DNA of 60,280 nt from Pseudomonadota bacterium (GCA_026399755.1 JAPLQI010000071.1:1-60280); one strand, 5' to 3'. Numbered from the stretch's first letter, positions 24,715 through 34,090 are shown. Numbers and translations are program-made. The notes: a model not told the origin generated them from the letters alone.

Positions 24715-25635
24715 TTATCGGGTAGCTGCCAATCTAGGGGAAAATTCGCTAACGATAAACTCAACTAATGCCGTCACTTTGGCAGGCAGCAAATCACGAA
24801 CGGGGTAAACCGCATACACAGGTAAGCCCACTGCTAGCTGATAATTAGGCAGCAGCGCCAGCAATTGGCCACTGGCAAGCGGTGCGGCTAATAAGGCGCG
24901 GTCAATCAATAATAAGCCTAGCCCATGGATGGCTGCATCGACCAAAGCGCAGGCATCATTCATCGCTAAAGGCCCTTTTACCCGCACTTGCTCTTCCCCC
25001 AATACCCCAGAAAAAGTCCATAGATTCATGGCGCGCGAGCCATTTTGGTAATAGAGGCAAGCATGCTGCGTAAGATCGCTCGGTGTTTGCGGCGTGCCGT
25101 GCTTTGCCAGATAGGCTGGGCTGGCGACCAGCTGTAATTGCAATTCACCCAGCTTACGCGCAACCAGGGATGAATCTGGCAAATGGCCTACTCGAATAGC
25201 GACATCGACTTGCTCTGTCGTTAAGTCCACAAAACGATCTTCTAATTGCAAGAGCAAATCAACTTCTGGGTAACGCTGGGAAAATAAGGGCAGTAAGGGG
25301 ACTAAATGCACCCGAGCTAAGGACGACGAGCAACTTACTTTCAGCCGCCCACGCACGTTCTGTCGATAATCATCGGTAATCGCATCGATATTACCCAACG
25401 CCGCAGCCACCGTTTGCGCCTCTTGCCAGACCCGCTCGCCTAATTCGGTCAGTGCTAGCTTGCGCGTTGTTCTTTGTAATAATTTTGCGCCAAGCTGAGC
25501 TTCAAACCGTGCCAGCTGCTTACTCACCGACGAGCGATTTAGGCCCAGCTCCTGTGCGGCCCCCGTTAAACTGCCATGACGTACCACGCAGGAAAACAGC
25601 GCCAAGCCTGGCAAAGTATCTAGAGAAAGAGCCAT
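24715..25635 (-). CDS. LysR-family transcriptional regulator
   Basis: 306 residues with the N-terminal LysR winged helix (residues ~8-66: LALFSCVVRHGSLTGAAQELGLNRSSVSKQLARFEAQLGAKLLQR) and a periplasmic-binding-like effector domain after residue ~90. The group closest in appearance is the AaeR/DmlR-like set that controls a neighbouring enzyme. AAAGGA lies about eight bases before the ATG. It is divergent from the medium-chain dehydrogenase at 25767 with 131 bases between, so that gene is the probable target and the intergenic region the likely LysR operator (T-N11-A boxes were not pinned down). The effector is unknown. Confidence 0.92.
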   Translation of the reverse strand: MALSLDTLPGLALFSCVVRHGSLTGAAQELGLNRSSVSKQLARFEAQLGAKLLQRTTRKLALTELGERVWQEAQTVAAALGNIDAITDDYRQNVRGRLKVSCSSSLARVHLVPLLPLFSQRYPEVDLLLQLEDRFVDLTTEQVDVAIRVGHLPDSSLVARKLGELQLQLVASPAYLAKHGTPQTPSDLTQHACLYYQNGSRAMNLWTFSGVLGEEQVRVKGPLAMNDACALVDAAIHGLGLLLIDRALLAAPLASGQLLALLPNYQLAVGLPVYAVYPVRDLLPAKVTALVEFIVSEFSPRLAATR

Positions 25636-25766
25636 CCGTGCATCCTTTAACGTTGCGAGCTGATTGATTCCACTGAGGCAACAATGTAATGCTTTTGTCA
25701 GGACTAATCAATCCAGCGATTCATCGATAAACTAGCCCCATTCACTTACCCACTGGAAGAATAAAA

Positions 25767-26705
25767 ATGACAACAAGCATGCAAGCCATTCGCCAACACA
25801 GCTACGGTCAACGCGATGTATTACAGCTAGAGAATGTGCCTACACCGCAGATTAGTGCTGATGATGTGCTGATTCGTGTCCACGCAGCTGGGGTAAATCC
25901 AGTGGATTGGAAAATTCGTGAAGGCTATTTGCAATCCATCATGTCTCATGAAATGCCGCTCACTTTGGGCTGGGATGTAGCGGGTGAAATTGTTGCCCTA
26001 GGCGAGCAAGTCACAGGCTGGCAGATCGGCGATGCCGTTTATTCCCGCCCAGATATTGCCCGCAATGGCGCGTATGCCGAATTTGTTGCCATTAGAGCCA
26101 GTGAAATTGCCAAAAAACCACAAAGCCTAGACTGGCAACAAGCCGCAGCCGTGCCTTTAGCCGCGCTAACTGCTTGGCAAGCGCTATTTGAAATTGCCCA
26201 ATTGCAAGCAGGCGAGAAAGTACTCATCCATGCTGGAGCAGGTGGTGTGGGCTTGTTTGCGATTCAATTAGCCAAATGGCGCGGTGCCGAGGTGTATACC
26301 ACCACCTCTGGTAAAAACGCCGAATTGGTCACCGCACACGGTGCCGACCATGTAATTGATTACACCCAAGCCAACTTCGCAGATTTACGCGATCTGGATG
26401 TGGTATTTGACACCATGGGAGGTGAGATTCTGGCCCAAAGCTGGCAAACACTAAAAGCAGGTGGCCGCCTTGTTTCAATTTGCGATCAGCCTGATGCGGC
26501 TACCGCACAAAAACACCATGTGCACGCGCATTTTTGCTTTGTGCAGCCCAATGCCGCTCAGTTAAGTGAAATTGCTGCATTGCTTGATGCCGGACACATC
26601 AAAGTGGTGATCGACAGCGTGTTCCCATTAGCCCAAGCCGCCCTAGCCCACGAGCGCAGCGAAAGCGGCCGAGCCCGTGGCAAAATTGTACTGCAAGTCG
26701 CCTAG
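25767..26705 (+). CDS. NADP-dependent quinone-oxidoreductase-like medium-chain dehydrogenase
   Basis: 312 residues of the zinc-independent MDR class: GroES-like N-terminus (VHAAGVNPVDWKIREGYL ... LGWDVAGEIVALG), the cofactor-binding turn VLIHAGAGGVGLFAIQLAKWRGAEVYTTTSG and the C-terminal ALAHERSESGRARGKIVLQV motif. These enzymes reduce quinones or alpha,beta-unsaturated carbonyls with NADPH. There are no structural zinc cysteines. GGAAG lies six bases before the ATG. The divergent LysR gene very likely regulates it, perhaps in response to reactive carbonyls or quinones. A strong terminator follows its stop. Confidence 0.9.
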   Translation: MTTSMQAIRQHSYGQRDVLQLENVPTPQISADDVLIRVHAAGVNPVDWKIREGYLQSIMSHEMPLTLGWDVAGEIVALGEQVTGWQIGDAVYSRPDIARNGAYAEFVAIRASEIAKKPQSLDWQQAAAVPLAALTAWQALFEIAQLQAGEKVLIHAGAGGVGLFAIQLAKWRGAEVYTTTSGKNAELVTAHGADHVIDYTQANFADLRDLDVVFDTMGGEILAQSWQTLKAGGRLVSICDQPDAATAQKHHVHAHFCFVQPNAAQLSEIAALLDAGHIKVVIDSVFPLAQAALAHERSESGRARGKIVLQVA

Positions 26706-26720
26706 GACTAATCCCTAGGT

Positions 26721-26762
26721 AAAACGTCGTTACTCCCGCTTGGGGGTGACGACGTTTTTATT
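26721..26762 (+). terminator. Terminator of the MDR dehydrogenase gene
   Basis: AAAACGTCGT and ACGACGTTTT pair across a C-rich and G-rich inner stem, followed by T residues, 15 bases after the stop codon. The rest of 26763-27031 is AT-rich and holds no gene I can support. Confidence 0.88.
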
Positions 26763-27031
26763 GGGCGTGCAATTTCGAAACGTAATTCAAGCCACATTCT
26801 TAAGCCTATCCTACGCAAGATATAGCGCTTTTTTACCCGACAATTTCAACGCATAGATATGCTGCTGACGCCATTACGGCAAATTTACTCCCCCATTCTT
26901 TTTCATATTGTCAGAAAGATACCTAATAAATCCCCCCCATACTTGCATGATCGCCCCTACGATCTATTCTGCTATGTGTATGAACACAAACTATCTACTT
27001 TCAGATCCTAATCGCTGAAGTTTAATCCCCT

Positions 27032-27769
27032 ATGAAGACCTATTCCTTCCTAGCGCTATGGCTAATCGTCTGCTCCTTGAGTGGCCATGCAGAGAGCATT
27101 CGTGTTGTTACTGAAACAACAGCTTATTCTTATATGAAGGAAGGGAAAGTGGCAGGACCAGCCACAGAAGTGATTGAGCTGAGCTTAAAAAAAGCAGGCA
27201 TCCTTGATTACAGTATCAATATCTATCCATGGGCAAGATCGTATGATCTCGCCTTAAAAAAAGCCAATGTACTTATTTATCTCATTGCCCGCACACCCTA
27301 CAGAGAAGCAGATTTTAAATGGGTAGGTGAGCTAAGCAAACCACAGTGTTTTTTGGTCAAACTAAAAGAAAGAACGGATATCAAGGCGAATAAACTAGAA
27401 GACACCAAGCGCTATTCTATTGGGGTTGTCAGAGATGATGTGCGCCATCAGTATTTAAAGCAGCAAAAATTAACCAATCTAAGTATTTCATCCCAACAAT
27501 CAAATAGCTTTAGGCAATTAGTCAACCATCAAATAGACCTTATTGTTTTATTTGATGCAGATATGCCTCGTCTCTGCCAACAGCAATCTTTTGACTGTAA
27601 TAAACTCGAGAAACTATTCTTACTTAATGAGCTTAGCAATGGGATATATATGGCATTTAGTAAGCAAACACCTGATTCATTAGTTAAACAAACTCAGGAT
27701 GCTTTTGAAAAATTAAAAGCAGAAGGCCTAGTAAAAAAAATAATGGAACGGCCCCCATTGCCACGCTAA
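27032..27769 (+). CDS. Periplasmic solute-binding protein, SBP_bac_3-like (first paralogue)
   Basis: A cleavable signal peptide (residues 1-20, ending SGHA) leads into a family 3 solute-binding fold: RVVTETTAYSYMKEGKVAGP, IYPWARSYDLALKKANVLIYLIARTPYRE and KWVGEL. These are the marks of the transporter-substrate-binding-domain proteins common in Chromobacteriaceae, Shewanella and relatives, which often sit next to signalling genes instead of ABC permeases. No permease or ATPase is present, so I infer a sensory rather than transport role. It is followed six bases later by a paralogue. Composition is a little AT-richer than the surroundings. Confidence 0.85.
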   Translation: MKTYSFLALWLIVCSLSGHAESIRVVTETTAYSYMKEGKVAGPATEVIELSLKKAGILDYSINIYPWARSYDLALKKANVLIYLIARTPYREADFKWVGELSKPQCFLVKLKERTDIKANKLEDTKRYSIGVVRDDVRHQYLKQQKLTNLSISSQQSNSFRQLVNHQIDLIVLFDADMPRLCQQQSFDCNKLEKLFLLNELSNGIYMAFSKQTPDSLVKQTQDAFEKLKAEGLVKKIMERPPLPR

Positions 27770-27775
27770 GAGGAG

Positions 27776-28543
27776 ATGATCTTGCTGAGGCTAAAGTACA
27801 TTTTTTTATCGCTATTACTCAATCTAGCATTTGATCGATTGGTTTTCGCAGAAACAATTAAAGTAGTCACCGAGGAGCTTGCTCCATATAACTATACCGA
27901 GAAAGGTGTTTTAACTGGATTTTGCACAGAAATTGTTCAAGCCATTCTCAAAGAAATCAATATTCAAGGCGATTTTCAATCTATGCCTTGGGCAAGAGCT
28001 TATGACAGTGCACTGAGAAACGAAAATGTACTAATCTATTCAATTGGCCGCACACCACAAAGAGAAATACTATTTAAATGGATAGGCCCAATTGCCCCTG
28101 CCAATAATTATCTGTTTGCTCTGGCTGGCAATAATATCAAAATATCCCGATTAACAGATGCAAAAAAATATCAAATTGCAAGCGTCAACGCAGATATTGG
28201 CGAGCAATTTTTAGAGTCCCAGGGGTTTTCAAAAGGAAAGAACCTACAATCAAGCGTGAAATATCAGCTTAATTATGAAAAATTAAAATTAAGACGCGTT
28301 GATTTATGGGTCATGAACGAAATGGCAGCTTATCACCTTGTCCGCCAAGCAGGTGATGATCCAGCAAAAATCCTAGTAAGAGCTTATAAACTTCAACTCA
28401 GTGAAAACGGGTATTTCATCGCATTTAGCCATAAAACCTCTGACAAAGTCATTGAGCGATTCAATATTGGCCTAGAAAATATAAAAAAAAATGGCATCTT
28501 CGATTTAATAAAAAAGAAGTGGTTATTAGAAGATTTAGATTAA
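27776..28543 (+). CDS. Periplasmic solute-binding protein, SBP_bac_3-like (second paralogue)
   Basis: Same architecture as the preceding gene, with shared landmarks (KVVTEELAPYNYTEKG, MPWARAYDSALRNENVLIYSIGRTP, FKWIGPI), so the two are tandem duplicates that have diverged. A signal peptide covers about residues 1-25. The AGAGGAG ribosome binding site directly abuts the ATG at 27776, with no spacer; in the same frame a TTG at 27782 is spaced six bases, so translation may really start there and give 253 residues. It lies 75 bases before the histidine kinase and is probably in its operon. Confidence 0.85.
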   Translation: MILLRLKYIFLSLLLNLAFDRLVFAETIKVVTEELAPYNYTEKGVLTGFCTEIVQAILKEINIQGDFQSMPWARAYDSALRNENVLIYSIGRTPQREILFKWIGPIAPANNYLFALAGNNIKISRLTDAKKYQIASVNADIGEQFLESQGFSKGKNLQSSVKYQLNYEKLKLRRVDLWVMNEMAAYHLVRQAGDDPAKILVRAYKLQLSENGYFIAFSHKTSDKVIERFNIGLENIKKNGIFDLIKKKWLLEDLD

Positions 28544-28618
28544 GTTTTCATTCCAAAGCCACTTCATCATAACGACATATATTTCTGCTCATAAAAATCG
28601 ATCACTTAAAAGCCAACC

Positions 28619-30994
28619 ATGCCGCATACCGCTCAATCTGGTCAATCTGGTCAATCTGGTCAATCGCTTGGAAGTCGCATGGTTTTGGCCACGCTGGTTT
28701 TTTGTTTTGTTTTTACGCTTGGCGCCGTGGCTGTCAAAACATGGTCTGCATGGCAAATCAATTTAGCCGCGATGCGTAGCGAGCTCAGCCTAATCGCACA
28801 GGTGTACCAACACACATTAAGTAAAGCGATCTGGGAGATGGATAGAGATGCGCTAAGCACTCATTTAACCAGCGCCTCTAAAGTATTGGCAGTAGGCCAG
28901 ATTGTCATCACAATTACGCCTGAGCAGCTTGCCACAGAAAGCTTTGCTTTCAAGCAGCCCGGTTGGAAAAAATCGACCATCGCCCCGTCCCAAAAACTTA
29001 CACTAAGTTACCAATCCTTTTCCAACGCCCCTAGCCAACCAGTAGGAGAGCTTACGCTTTATGGTGATGAACGCGTTTTGTGGTCGCGTTTACGTGGTGA
29101 AGTAGCGGCAATTATTGTCACGCAAATTATCCAGTCCTTATTACTGGCAGGATTTATTATGCTGATCTTTAACCGCTCCGTGACGGTGCATGTTCAACGT
29201 ATTGCCCACCATCTAGCGCAATTAAGCCCCGCTAATTTGGGTCATCCGCTCATCATGCAACGCTCTCCTGAGCGGCAAGATGAGCTCAGCATGTTAGTGT
29301 TTGGCGTCAACCATTTACAAGCTAGCCTGTCAGATTACTTGCAGCAGAAACAAATTTACGAGCAGGAGCTAGCCGAGCATCGAGATCATTTGGCCGATCG
29401 AGTGTGGGAGCGTACTGCAGAATTATTCGCCGCCAATAAGGCATTGGCGAGCTCAGCCGAAACATTACGCCAGCTAGGGGATATCGGAAAGGAGCTGACG
29501 ACCAGTTTAAATCCGCACGCTATTTGCCGGACACTTTATCAGCAGTTATGCGCCTTACTGCCACTCGATGCTTTTAGCGTTGCGCTGCTTGATGAGCAAG
29601 GAGATCGCTTAAACCTTATTTATTACATCGAAGATGGTAGAGTCGCCACCCCCACGGTATTGATGCTTGATCACCTCACCTCGCTCTCTGTCTTAGCCTT
29701 TCGCGAAGAGCGTGAGCTGATTGTGGCGGATGAAGCACTCATCGAAAAAGCCCCTAAACCCGAGGGAATTACACCCGACGCCCCCATGCGTACTGCGGTG
29801 CTACGACCCTTAATTGTAAACAGCCAACGTATTGGTGTGGTTTCTATCCAAAGCCATAGCGCCAATGCTTTTCAGGAAAGAGAGCTAGAAATTTTACGCT
29901 CTACTGCCGTTTATGCCGCCATTGCACTCGCCAATGCAACGGCCTACGCAGCAACAGAAGCATCTAGAGAACAGACCGCCAATGCTTTAGAAGATTTGCG
30001 CCAAGCGCAGAGCCAGCTCATTCAATCCGAAAAAATGGCCACCCTTGGGCAATTGATTGCAGGTGTGGCCCATGAAATCAACACCCCGATTGGCGCAGTT
30101 AAATCCAGCGGTAAAAACATTGCAAATGCTCTAAGCCACGCCTTAGAAAATCTACCCAAGCTGTTTCAATTGCTCAATGAAACCGACCAACAGCGCTTTA
30201 TGCAATTGATCAAGCACAAAGCTGAACGCCTACTCAGCACCCGAGAAGAAAGAAGCAAAGTACGCGCACTAAGCCAGCAACTAACAGATGCTGCAATCTC
30301 CAACCCACGCTACAAAGCAGGGATCTTGGTGCAATTACATGCCGAAACCCATCTTGCCGAGTATTTACCCCTGCTCCAACACCCCGAAAGCGCCCTCATC
30401 CTTGATACGGCTTACAGCATCGCCAGCATTATCGGTAATACAGACAATATCAATATGGCGGTAGAAAGCGTCACCAAGATTATCTTTGCGCTGAAATCCT
30501 TCTCCCGTTTTAATCATGAGGGCGTCAGCATTGAAGCTCATTTAAAAGACGGCTTAGAAACCGTCCTGACCATTTATCAAAATCAAATCAAACAAAATAT
30601 CGAACTGATCCGTAACTATCAGGATATCGAGCCGATTATTTGCTTTCCTGACGAGCTAAATCAGGTGTGGACCAATCTCATCCACAATGCATTACAAGCA
30701 ATGCAATATAAAGGAGTGCTTAAGGTAGAAATCAGCCGAAGCGGCAATGAAGCCATTGTGGCCATTTCTGATAATGGCTGTGGCATTCCAGAAAACATTC
30801 GCTCCCAAATATTTGACGTTTTTTTTACCACCAAGCCAGCAGGAGAAGGCAGCGGGCTGGGACTGGATATCGTCCAAAAAATCATCACCAAGCATCGTGG
30901 CCGAATCGAAGTACATAGCGAAGTAGGCCAAGGCAGCACCTTTACTATTTACTTGCCCTATCTCTCTGCAATAAGCCCTCTCTCACCGATTTAA
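28619..30994 (+). CDS. Membrane sensor histidine kinase with GAF domain
   Basis: About 790 residues: TM1 (about 21-42), a short periplasmic or extracytoplasmic region, TM2 (about 165-187), HAMP-like and coiled-coil segments, a GAF domain (about 290-445), the DHp H-box QLIAGVAHEINTPIGAVKSS, and an HATPase with N-box QVWTNLIHNALQAM, DNGCGIPE and SGLGLDIVQ. Three 9-bp direct repeats encode S-G-Q triplets at the extreme N-terminus. A GGAAG sits about five bases before an ATG at 28679, so the true start could lie after the repeats. With no receiver of its own, its likely partner is the REC-GGDEF gene 187 bases downstream, and its likely inputs are the two solute-binding proteins upstream. Confidence 0.9.
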   Translation: MPHTAQSGQSGQSGQSLGSRMVLATLVFCFVFTLGAVAVKTWSAWQINLAAMRSELSLIAQVYQHTLSKAIWEMDRDALSTHLTSASKVLAVGQIVITITPEQLATESFAFKQPGWKKSTIAPSQKLTLSYQSFSNAPSQPVGELTLYGDERVLWSRLRGEVAAIIVTQIIQSLLLAGFIMLIFNRSVTVHVQRIAHHLAQLSPANLGHPLIMQRSPERQDELSMLVFGVNHLQASLSDYLQQKQIYEQELAEHRDHLADRVWERTAELFAANKALASSAETLRQLGDIGKELTTSLNPHAICRTLYQQLCALLPLDAFSVALLDEQGDRLNLIYYIEDGRVATPTVLMLDHLTSLSVLAFREERELIVADEALIEKAPKPEGITPDAPMRTAVLRPLIVNSQRIGVVSIQSHSANAFQERELEILRSTAVYAAIALANATAYAATEASREQTANALEDLRQAQSQLIQSEKMATLGQLIAGVAHEINTPIGAVKSSGKNIANALSHALENLPKLFQLLNETDQQRFMQLIKHKAERLLSTREERSKVRALSQQLTDAAISNPRYKAGILVQLHAETHLAEYLPLLQHPESALILDTAYSIASIIGNTDNINMAVESVTKIIFALKSFSRFNHEGVSIEAHLKDGLETVLTIYQNQIKQNIELIRNYQDIEPIICFPDELNQVWTNLIHNALQAMQYKGVLKVEISRSGNEAIVAISDNGCGIPENIRSQIFDVFFTTKPAGEGSGLGLDIVQKIITKHRGRIEVHSEVGQGSTFTIYLPYLSAISPLSPI
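28633..28659 (+). repeat. Short tandem repeat, (TCAATCTGG)x3
   Basis: Three exact 9-bp copies followed by a diverged fourth (TCAATCGCT). The unit is a multiple of three, so copy changes would lengthen or shorten the N-terminal S-G-Q run without shifting frame. If translation begins at 28679 the repeats lie in the leader instead. Confidence 0.85.
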
Positions 30995-31181
30995 ACGATT
31001 TGAATAGCAATAAATAAGGCATGGCTAGAATCAAACACGCACCGCAAAAAAACTGCGCAGCACCTCTTTTTGAACTACAAAGAAAAGTATAGGTAAGCAA
31101 AAACAATGAAATATGTCAGTAAAAACAATAAATTACACAATCCGTATTGTTTCAGTAACAAGTGATTTTTAGAGACTTAAA

Positions 31182-32168
31182 ATGGCAACCATTTTATGTG
31201 TAGATGACGACAGCAGCGTATTAAGTGCCCTGCGCTCTTTATTGGGCCAGTGCTTAGAGCATGATCAATTAGTCGAAATTGCCGAAAATGGAGCAGAAGC
31301 GCTAGAAATTATTGCCGAACTCGCCGAAGACGGGCTTGAGCTGAGCGTCATCATTGTCGATTACATCATGCCGGGAATGAAGGGTGATGAACTCTTAGTA
31401 CAGGTGCACGAGCTACTGCCCAATACGATTAAAATTATGCTGACAGGGCAAAGTGATTTAAACGGCGTGAAGCGCACCATCAATGAAGCTAATTTATTCC
31501 GCTTTTTAGAAAAACCTTGGCAAAACGAAGATATCGTCCTCACCGTACAAGCCGCCATCAGAGCCTACGAGTTGGATCATCGGCTAGAGCTACAAAATCA
31601 AGAATTACAGCGTATCAATGAAAAACTAGAGCTGATCGTGGGCGAGCGCACACGTGAATTGGTCGAAAAAAATAAAGAATTAGAACAATTGGCCGTCACA
31701 GATCGTTTAACAGGCCTCTATAACAGGCTGTTTCTTGACCAAGTATTAGAGCGAGAATTCAGCACCATAGGCCGCCACGGCACAACATTCTCATTAATAT
31801 TGCTAGATATTGATCACTTCAAGCAAGTGAACGACACTTACGGCCATCACGCCGGAGACGAAGTACTCAAATCCATCAGCAAAATACTCAAAGAAAGCGT
31901 CAGAGAGAGCGATGTCGTTGGCCGCTGGGGTGGCGAAGAATTTCTCGTCCTTTGCCCCAATACATCACGAACAGACGCGCTTAAAATCGCCAAAAAACTG
32001 CGTTTAGCCATCGAGCAATACGACTTCGCATCAATAGGCTGCCGCACCGCCAGCTTTGGAGTGGCCAGTTACCAACAGGGCGACACGATTGCCACGGTAG
32101 AAGCACGCGCCGACAAAGCACTTTATCTTGCCAAAGATAAGGGCCGTAACTGTGTGGAGTCTGGCTAA
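31182..32168 (+). CDS. Response regulator with GGDEF diguanylate cyclase domain
   Basis: 328 residues: a receiver domain (about 1-125) with the acidic pocket ILCVDDDSS, phospho-acceptor Asp in SVIIVDYIMPGMKG and the conserved Lys in RFLEKPW; a coiled-coil linker (about 135-165); and a GGDEF domain with active-site GGEEF and an intact inhibitory RxxD site (RESD) five residues before it. Phosphorylation should promote dimerisation and c-di-GMP synthesis, with product feedback. The upstream histidine kinase is the probable donor. This gives a complete path from periplasmic solute binding to c-di-GMP. Confidence 0.93.
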   Translation: MATILCVDDDSSVLSALRSLLGQCLEHDQLVEIAENGAEALEIIAELAEDGLELSVIIVDYIMPGMKGDELLVQVHELLPNTIKIMLTGQSDLNGVKRTINEANLFRFLEKPWQNEDIVLTVQAAIRAYELDHRLELQNQELQRINEKLELIVGERTRELVEKNKELEQLAVTDRLTGLYNRLFLDQVLEREFSTIGRHGTTFSLILLDIDHFKQVNDTYGHHAGDEVLKSISKILKESVRESDVVGRWGGEEFLVLCPNTSRTDALKIAKKLRLAIEQYDFASIGCRTASFGVASYQQGDTIATVEARADKALYLAKDKGRNCVESG

Positions 32169-32204
32169 GCAGCATGGCTTAAGCCAAGTGCTAGGGATAG
32201 AGCG

Positions 32205-32327
32205 CTAAACCTAAAACCACAGAGTAAAACGAAGACACAAAGTCCACAGAAAAAACCATTTAATCGTTGGTTTTCTCTGCGAAACTCTGAGTTCTCTGTC
32301 TTGTCTGTGGTTCAAGATTTGGCACTG
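32205..32327. repeat. CACGGAG-rich repeat, locus 4 (inverted pair, diverged)
   Basis: Left arm from CTAAAACCACAGAGT to CCACAGAAAAAACC and an inverted right arm ending GTGGTTCAAGATTTGG. More diverged than loci 3 and 6, with CACAGAG- and CACAAAG-type units. It lies between the convergent REC-GGDEF and cupin genes. Confidence 0.82.
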
Positions 32328-32341
32328 TGTTACATCAAATC

Positions 32342-32812
32342 CTAAGCCGTCTGCAGCACCACAGGCCACGCGACTTGGCCTGGGATGCGGATCCCATCGT
32401 CTATCGTTCCCTGTTGCAAGCTATCTTGCTTAACCTGCAATACGATAAAACGCAGGTCATCTGTGCCGGTATTACGATAGGCACGGATTCCGCCTGTACT
32501 AACCCGCAGCACCGAGCCCTCAGCAATCGCAAACAGTGCGTCGTTTACCATAAATTCACCCTGCCCGCTCAGAAATAAATATATTTCCTCATGCTCCCGA
32601 TGCTGGTGAGAAAAAGGCATGGCGGCCCCCGGCGGAAAACAGTTGTAAGAGATTTCAGCCCCTGTGAGCTGTAATGCCTCTTTTAAAAATACCTTTCCTG
32701 GCACCTTGCGATTACCCAGCCCTGCAAAAGTGTATTCATACTGCATTAAACTCAGCAAAGATCCTAAATGAGCCGCGCTATAGTCAGCCCCGTGTTGGGT
32801 TTTCACTTCCAT
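32342..32812 (-). CDS. Cupin domain protein
   Basis: 156 residues forming one cupin beta-barrel. Metal-binding motif 1 is FSHQHREHEEIYLFLSGQGEF (two His, Glu) and motif 2 is the GSVLRVSTGGIRAYRNTG region, where the usual motif 2 His is replaced by Arg (GIRAYRN), so binding may be altered. An N-terminal YTFAGLGNRKVPGKVFLKEAL segment precedes the barrel. GGAG lies six bases before the ATG. Single-domain cupins act as isomerases, dioxygenases or sensors; no pathway context is available. It is divergent from the GlxA-type regulator at 32914 (about 100 bases apart), which may control it. Confidence 0.82.
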   Translation of the reverse strand: MEVKTQHGADYSAAHLGSLLSLMQYEYTFAGLGNRKVPGKVFLKEALQLTGAEISYNCFPPGAAMPFSHQHREHEEIYLFLSGQGEFMVNDALFAIAEGSVLRVSTGGIRAYRNTGTDDLRFIVLQVKQDSLQQGTIDDGIRIPGQVAWPVVLQTA

Positions 32813-32913
32813 GTCGAACTCCAGCCTTGGTTAATGACGTGCAAATATTAGGGCTGGCGAAAGCATAAAGTCAGTGGCAATATAGACATTATTAATGCGG
32901 ATATGGACACTGT

Positions 32914-33905
32914 ATGAAGACCATCGCTTTTATACTCCCAGACGCTTTATTTACCTCGGGCGTAACGGGGATGCTGGATCTGTTTCACTTTGCCAACCGC
33001 ATTGCCGAGCGAGATAGCGGCCCCGTTTTGCACTGGATCTTACTCAGCGAAAATGGCCAAGCTGTGCGCAGCGCATCCGGCATTCTGCTGGCCGCCGATG
33101 GCAGCTGGCAGCTGGCAGCTGGCAGCAGCCATTTAGCGCCGATGCCATCGTCTTGCCTGGCGTGACCTACACCGATTTACCTCAATTTGAGCAGCGTTTA
33201 CACAATGAGCAGCCGTTATTTCAGAAGCTCAGGCAATGGCAAGCAGAGGGCAAAATCATCGCCGCCAATTGCACCTCGGTTGCCTATCTGGCTGAAAGTG
33301 GCTTGCTCGATCAAAAAAAAGCCACCATTAGCTGGTGGCTCTCTACTTGGTTTGCTCGCCGCTACCCCAATACCCTTATCCAGCAACACGCCATCCTCAC
33401 TGAAGAAGACAATCTGCTCTGTAGCGGCGCAACCAGCTCGTATATGAGCCTTGGGCTGCGCCTGATTGAGCGATTTGCTGGCCATGATCTAGCCCAGCAG
33501 TGCTCCAGAATGATGCTGGTTGATACCCACCGCGCATCGCAAGCGCCCTATACCACCTTACAACAATACAGCGGCCACAACGATCCACTGATCGAAAGCT
33601 GCCAACTCTGGCTACAACACCACATTGAGCAACCCTTTTCATTGGCCGAGCTGGCATCCGCCATGAATGTAGGTGAGCGCACCCTGATGCGCCGCTTTCA
33701 ACAGGTGCTAGGCGATACGCCCCTACACCATTTGCAGCTGATGCGCCTCAGCAAGGCCCGCCGCTTATTAGAAAACAGCGCCCTTGCCGTCGGAGAAATT
33801 ATGTTTAAAGTGGGTTATAGCGATGTCAGCAGTTTTAGACGCCTATTCAAGCGCGAACTATCCTGCTCTCCAGGCGAATATCGTAGACGGTTTGCGAGCA
33901 ACTGA
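32914..33905 (+). pseudogene. GlxA-family AraC-type regulator, frameshifted at a 7-bp repeat (possibly phase-variable)
   Basis: The first frame (32914-33165) carries the start of a DJ-1/PfpI-like domain (MKTIAFILPDALFTSGVTGMLDLFHFANRI). The second frame, open to 33905, carries the rest of it (VLPGVTYTDL ... GKIIAANCTSVAYLAESGLLDQKKATISWW) and a complete C-terminal AraC HTH (SLAELASAMNVGERTLMRRFQQVLGDTP ... FKVGYSDVSSFRRLFKRELSCSPGEYRRRF). The frames change at (GGCAGCT)3 at 33100-33120. Removing two units (14 bases) or adding one restores a continuous frame; the one-unit version reads GSWQQPFSADAIVLPG and gives a 325-residue protein of normal family length. Lacking its N-terminal domain it would be off in this sequence. 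Divergent from the cupin gene, a plausible target. Confidence 0.82.
33100..33126 (+). repeat. Heptanucleotide repeat (GGCAGCT)3 plus partial unit
   Basis: Units at 33100-33106, 33107-33113 and 33114-33120 are identical, followed by GGCAGC. Because seven is not a multiple of three, each gain or loss moves the reading frame of the surrounding regulator gene. Confidence 0.95.
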
Positions 33906-33916
33906 TGACGTGCAAC

Positions 33917-33955
33917 GGACACCCAAATCTTGAACTACGGAGGCCACTGAGCAAA
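33917..33955 (+). repeat. CACGGAG-rich repeat, locus 5 (partial)
   Basis: Starts ACACCCAAATCTTGAACTACGG, then degrades. A truncated single arm directly after the regulator stop. Confidence 0.65.
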
Positions 33956-34090
33956 ATAGAGTTTGAATAAAAGTACTAAATAGGCTTTAAATACTTTCAA
34001 ATCGAGTAATCTTTATCCCTACTCGTAGCATAAGGCTTCAATTTCAATCCCATCAACTTAAGATTAAATGTGAGCAAGGCCTGTGCTTTT

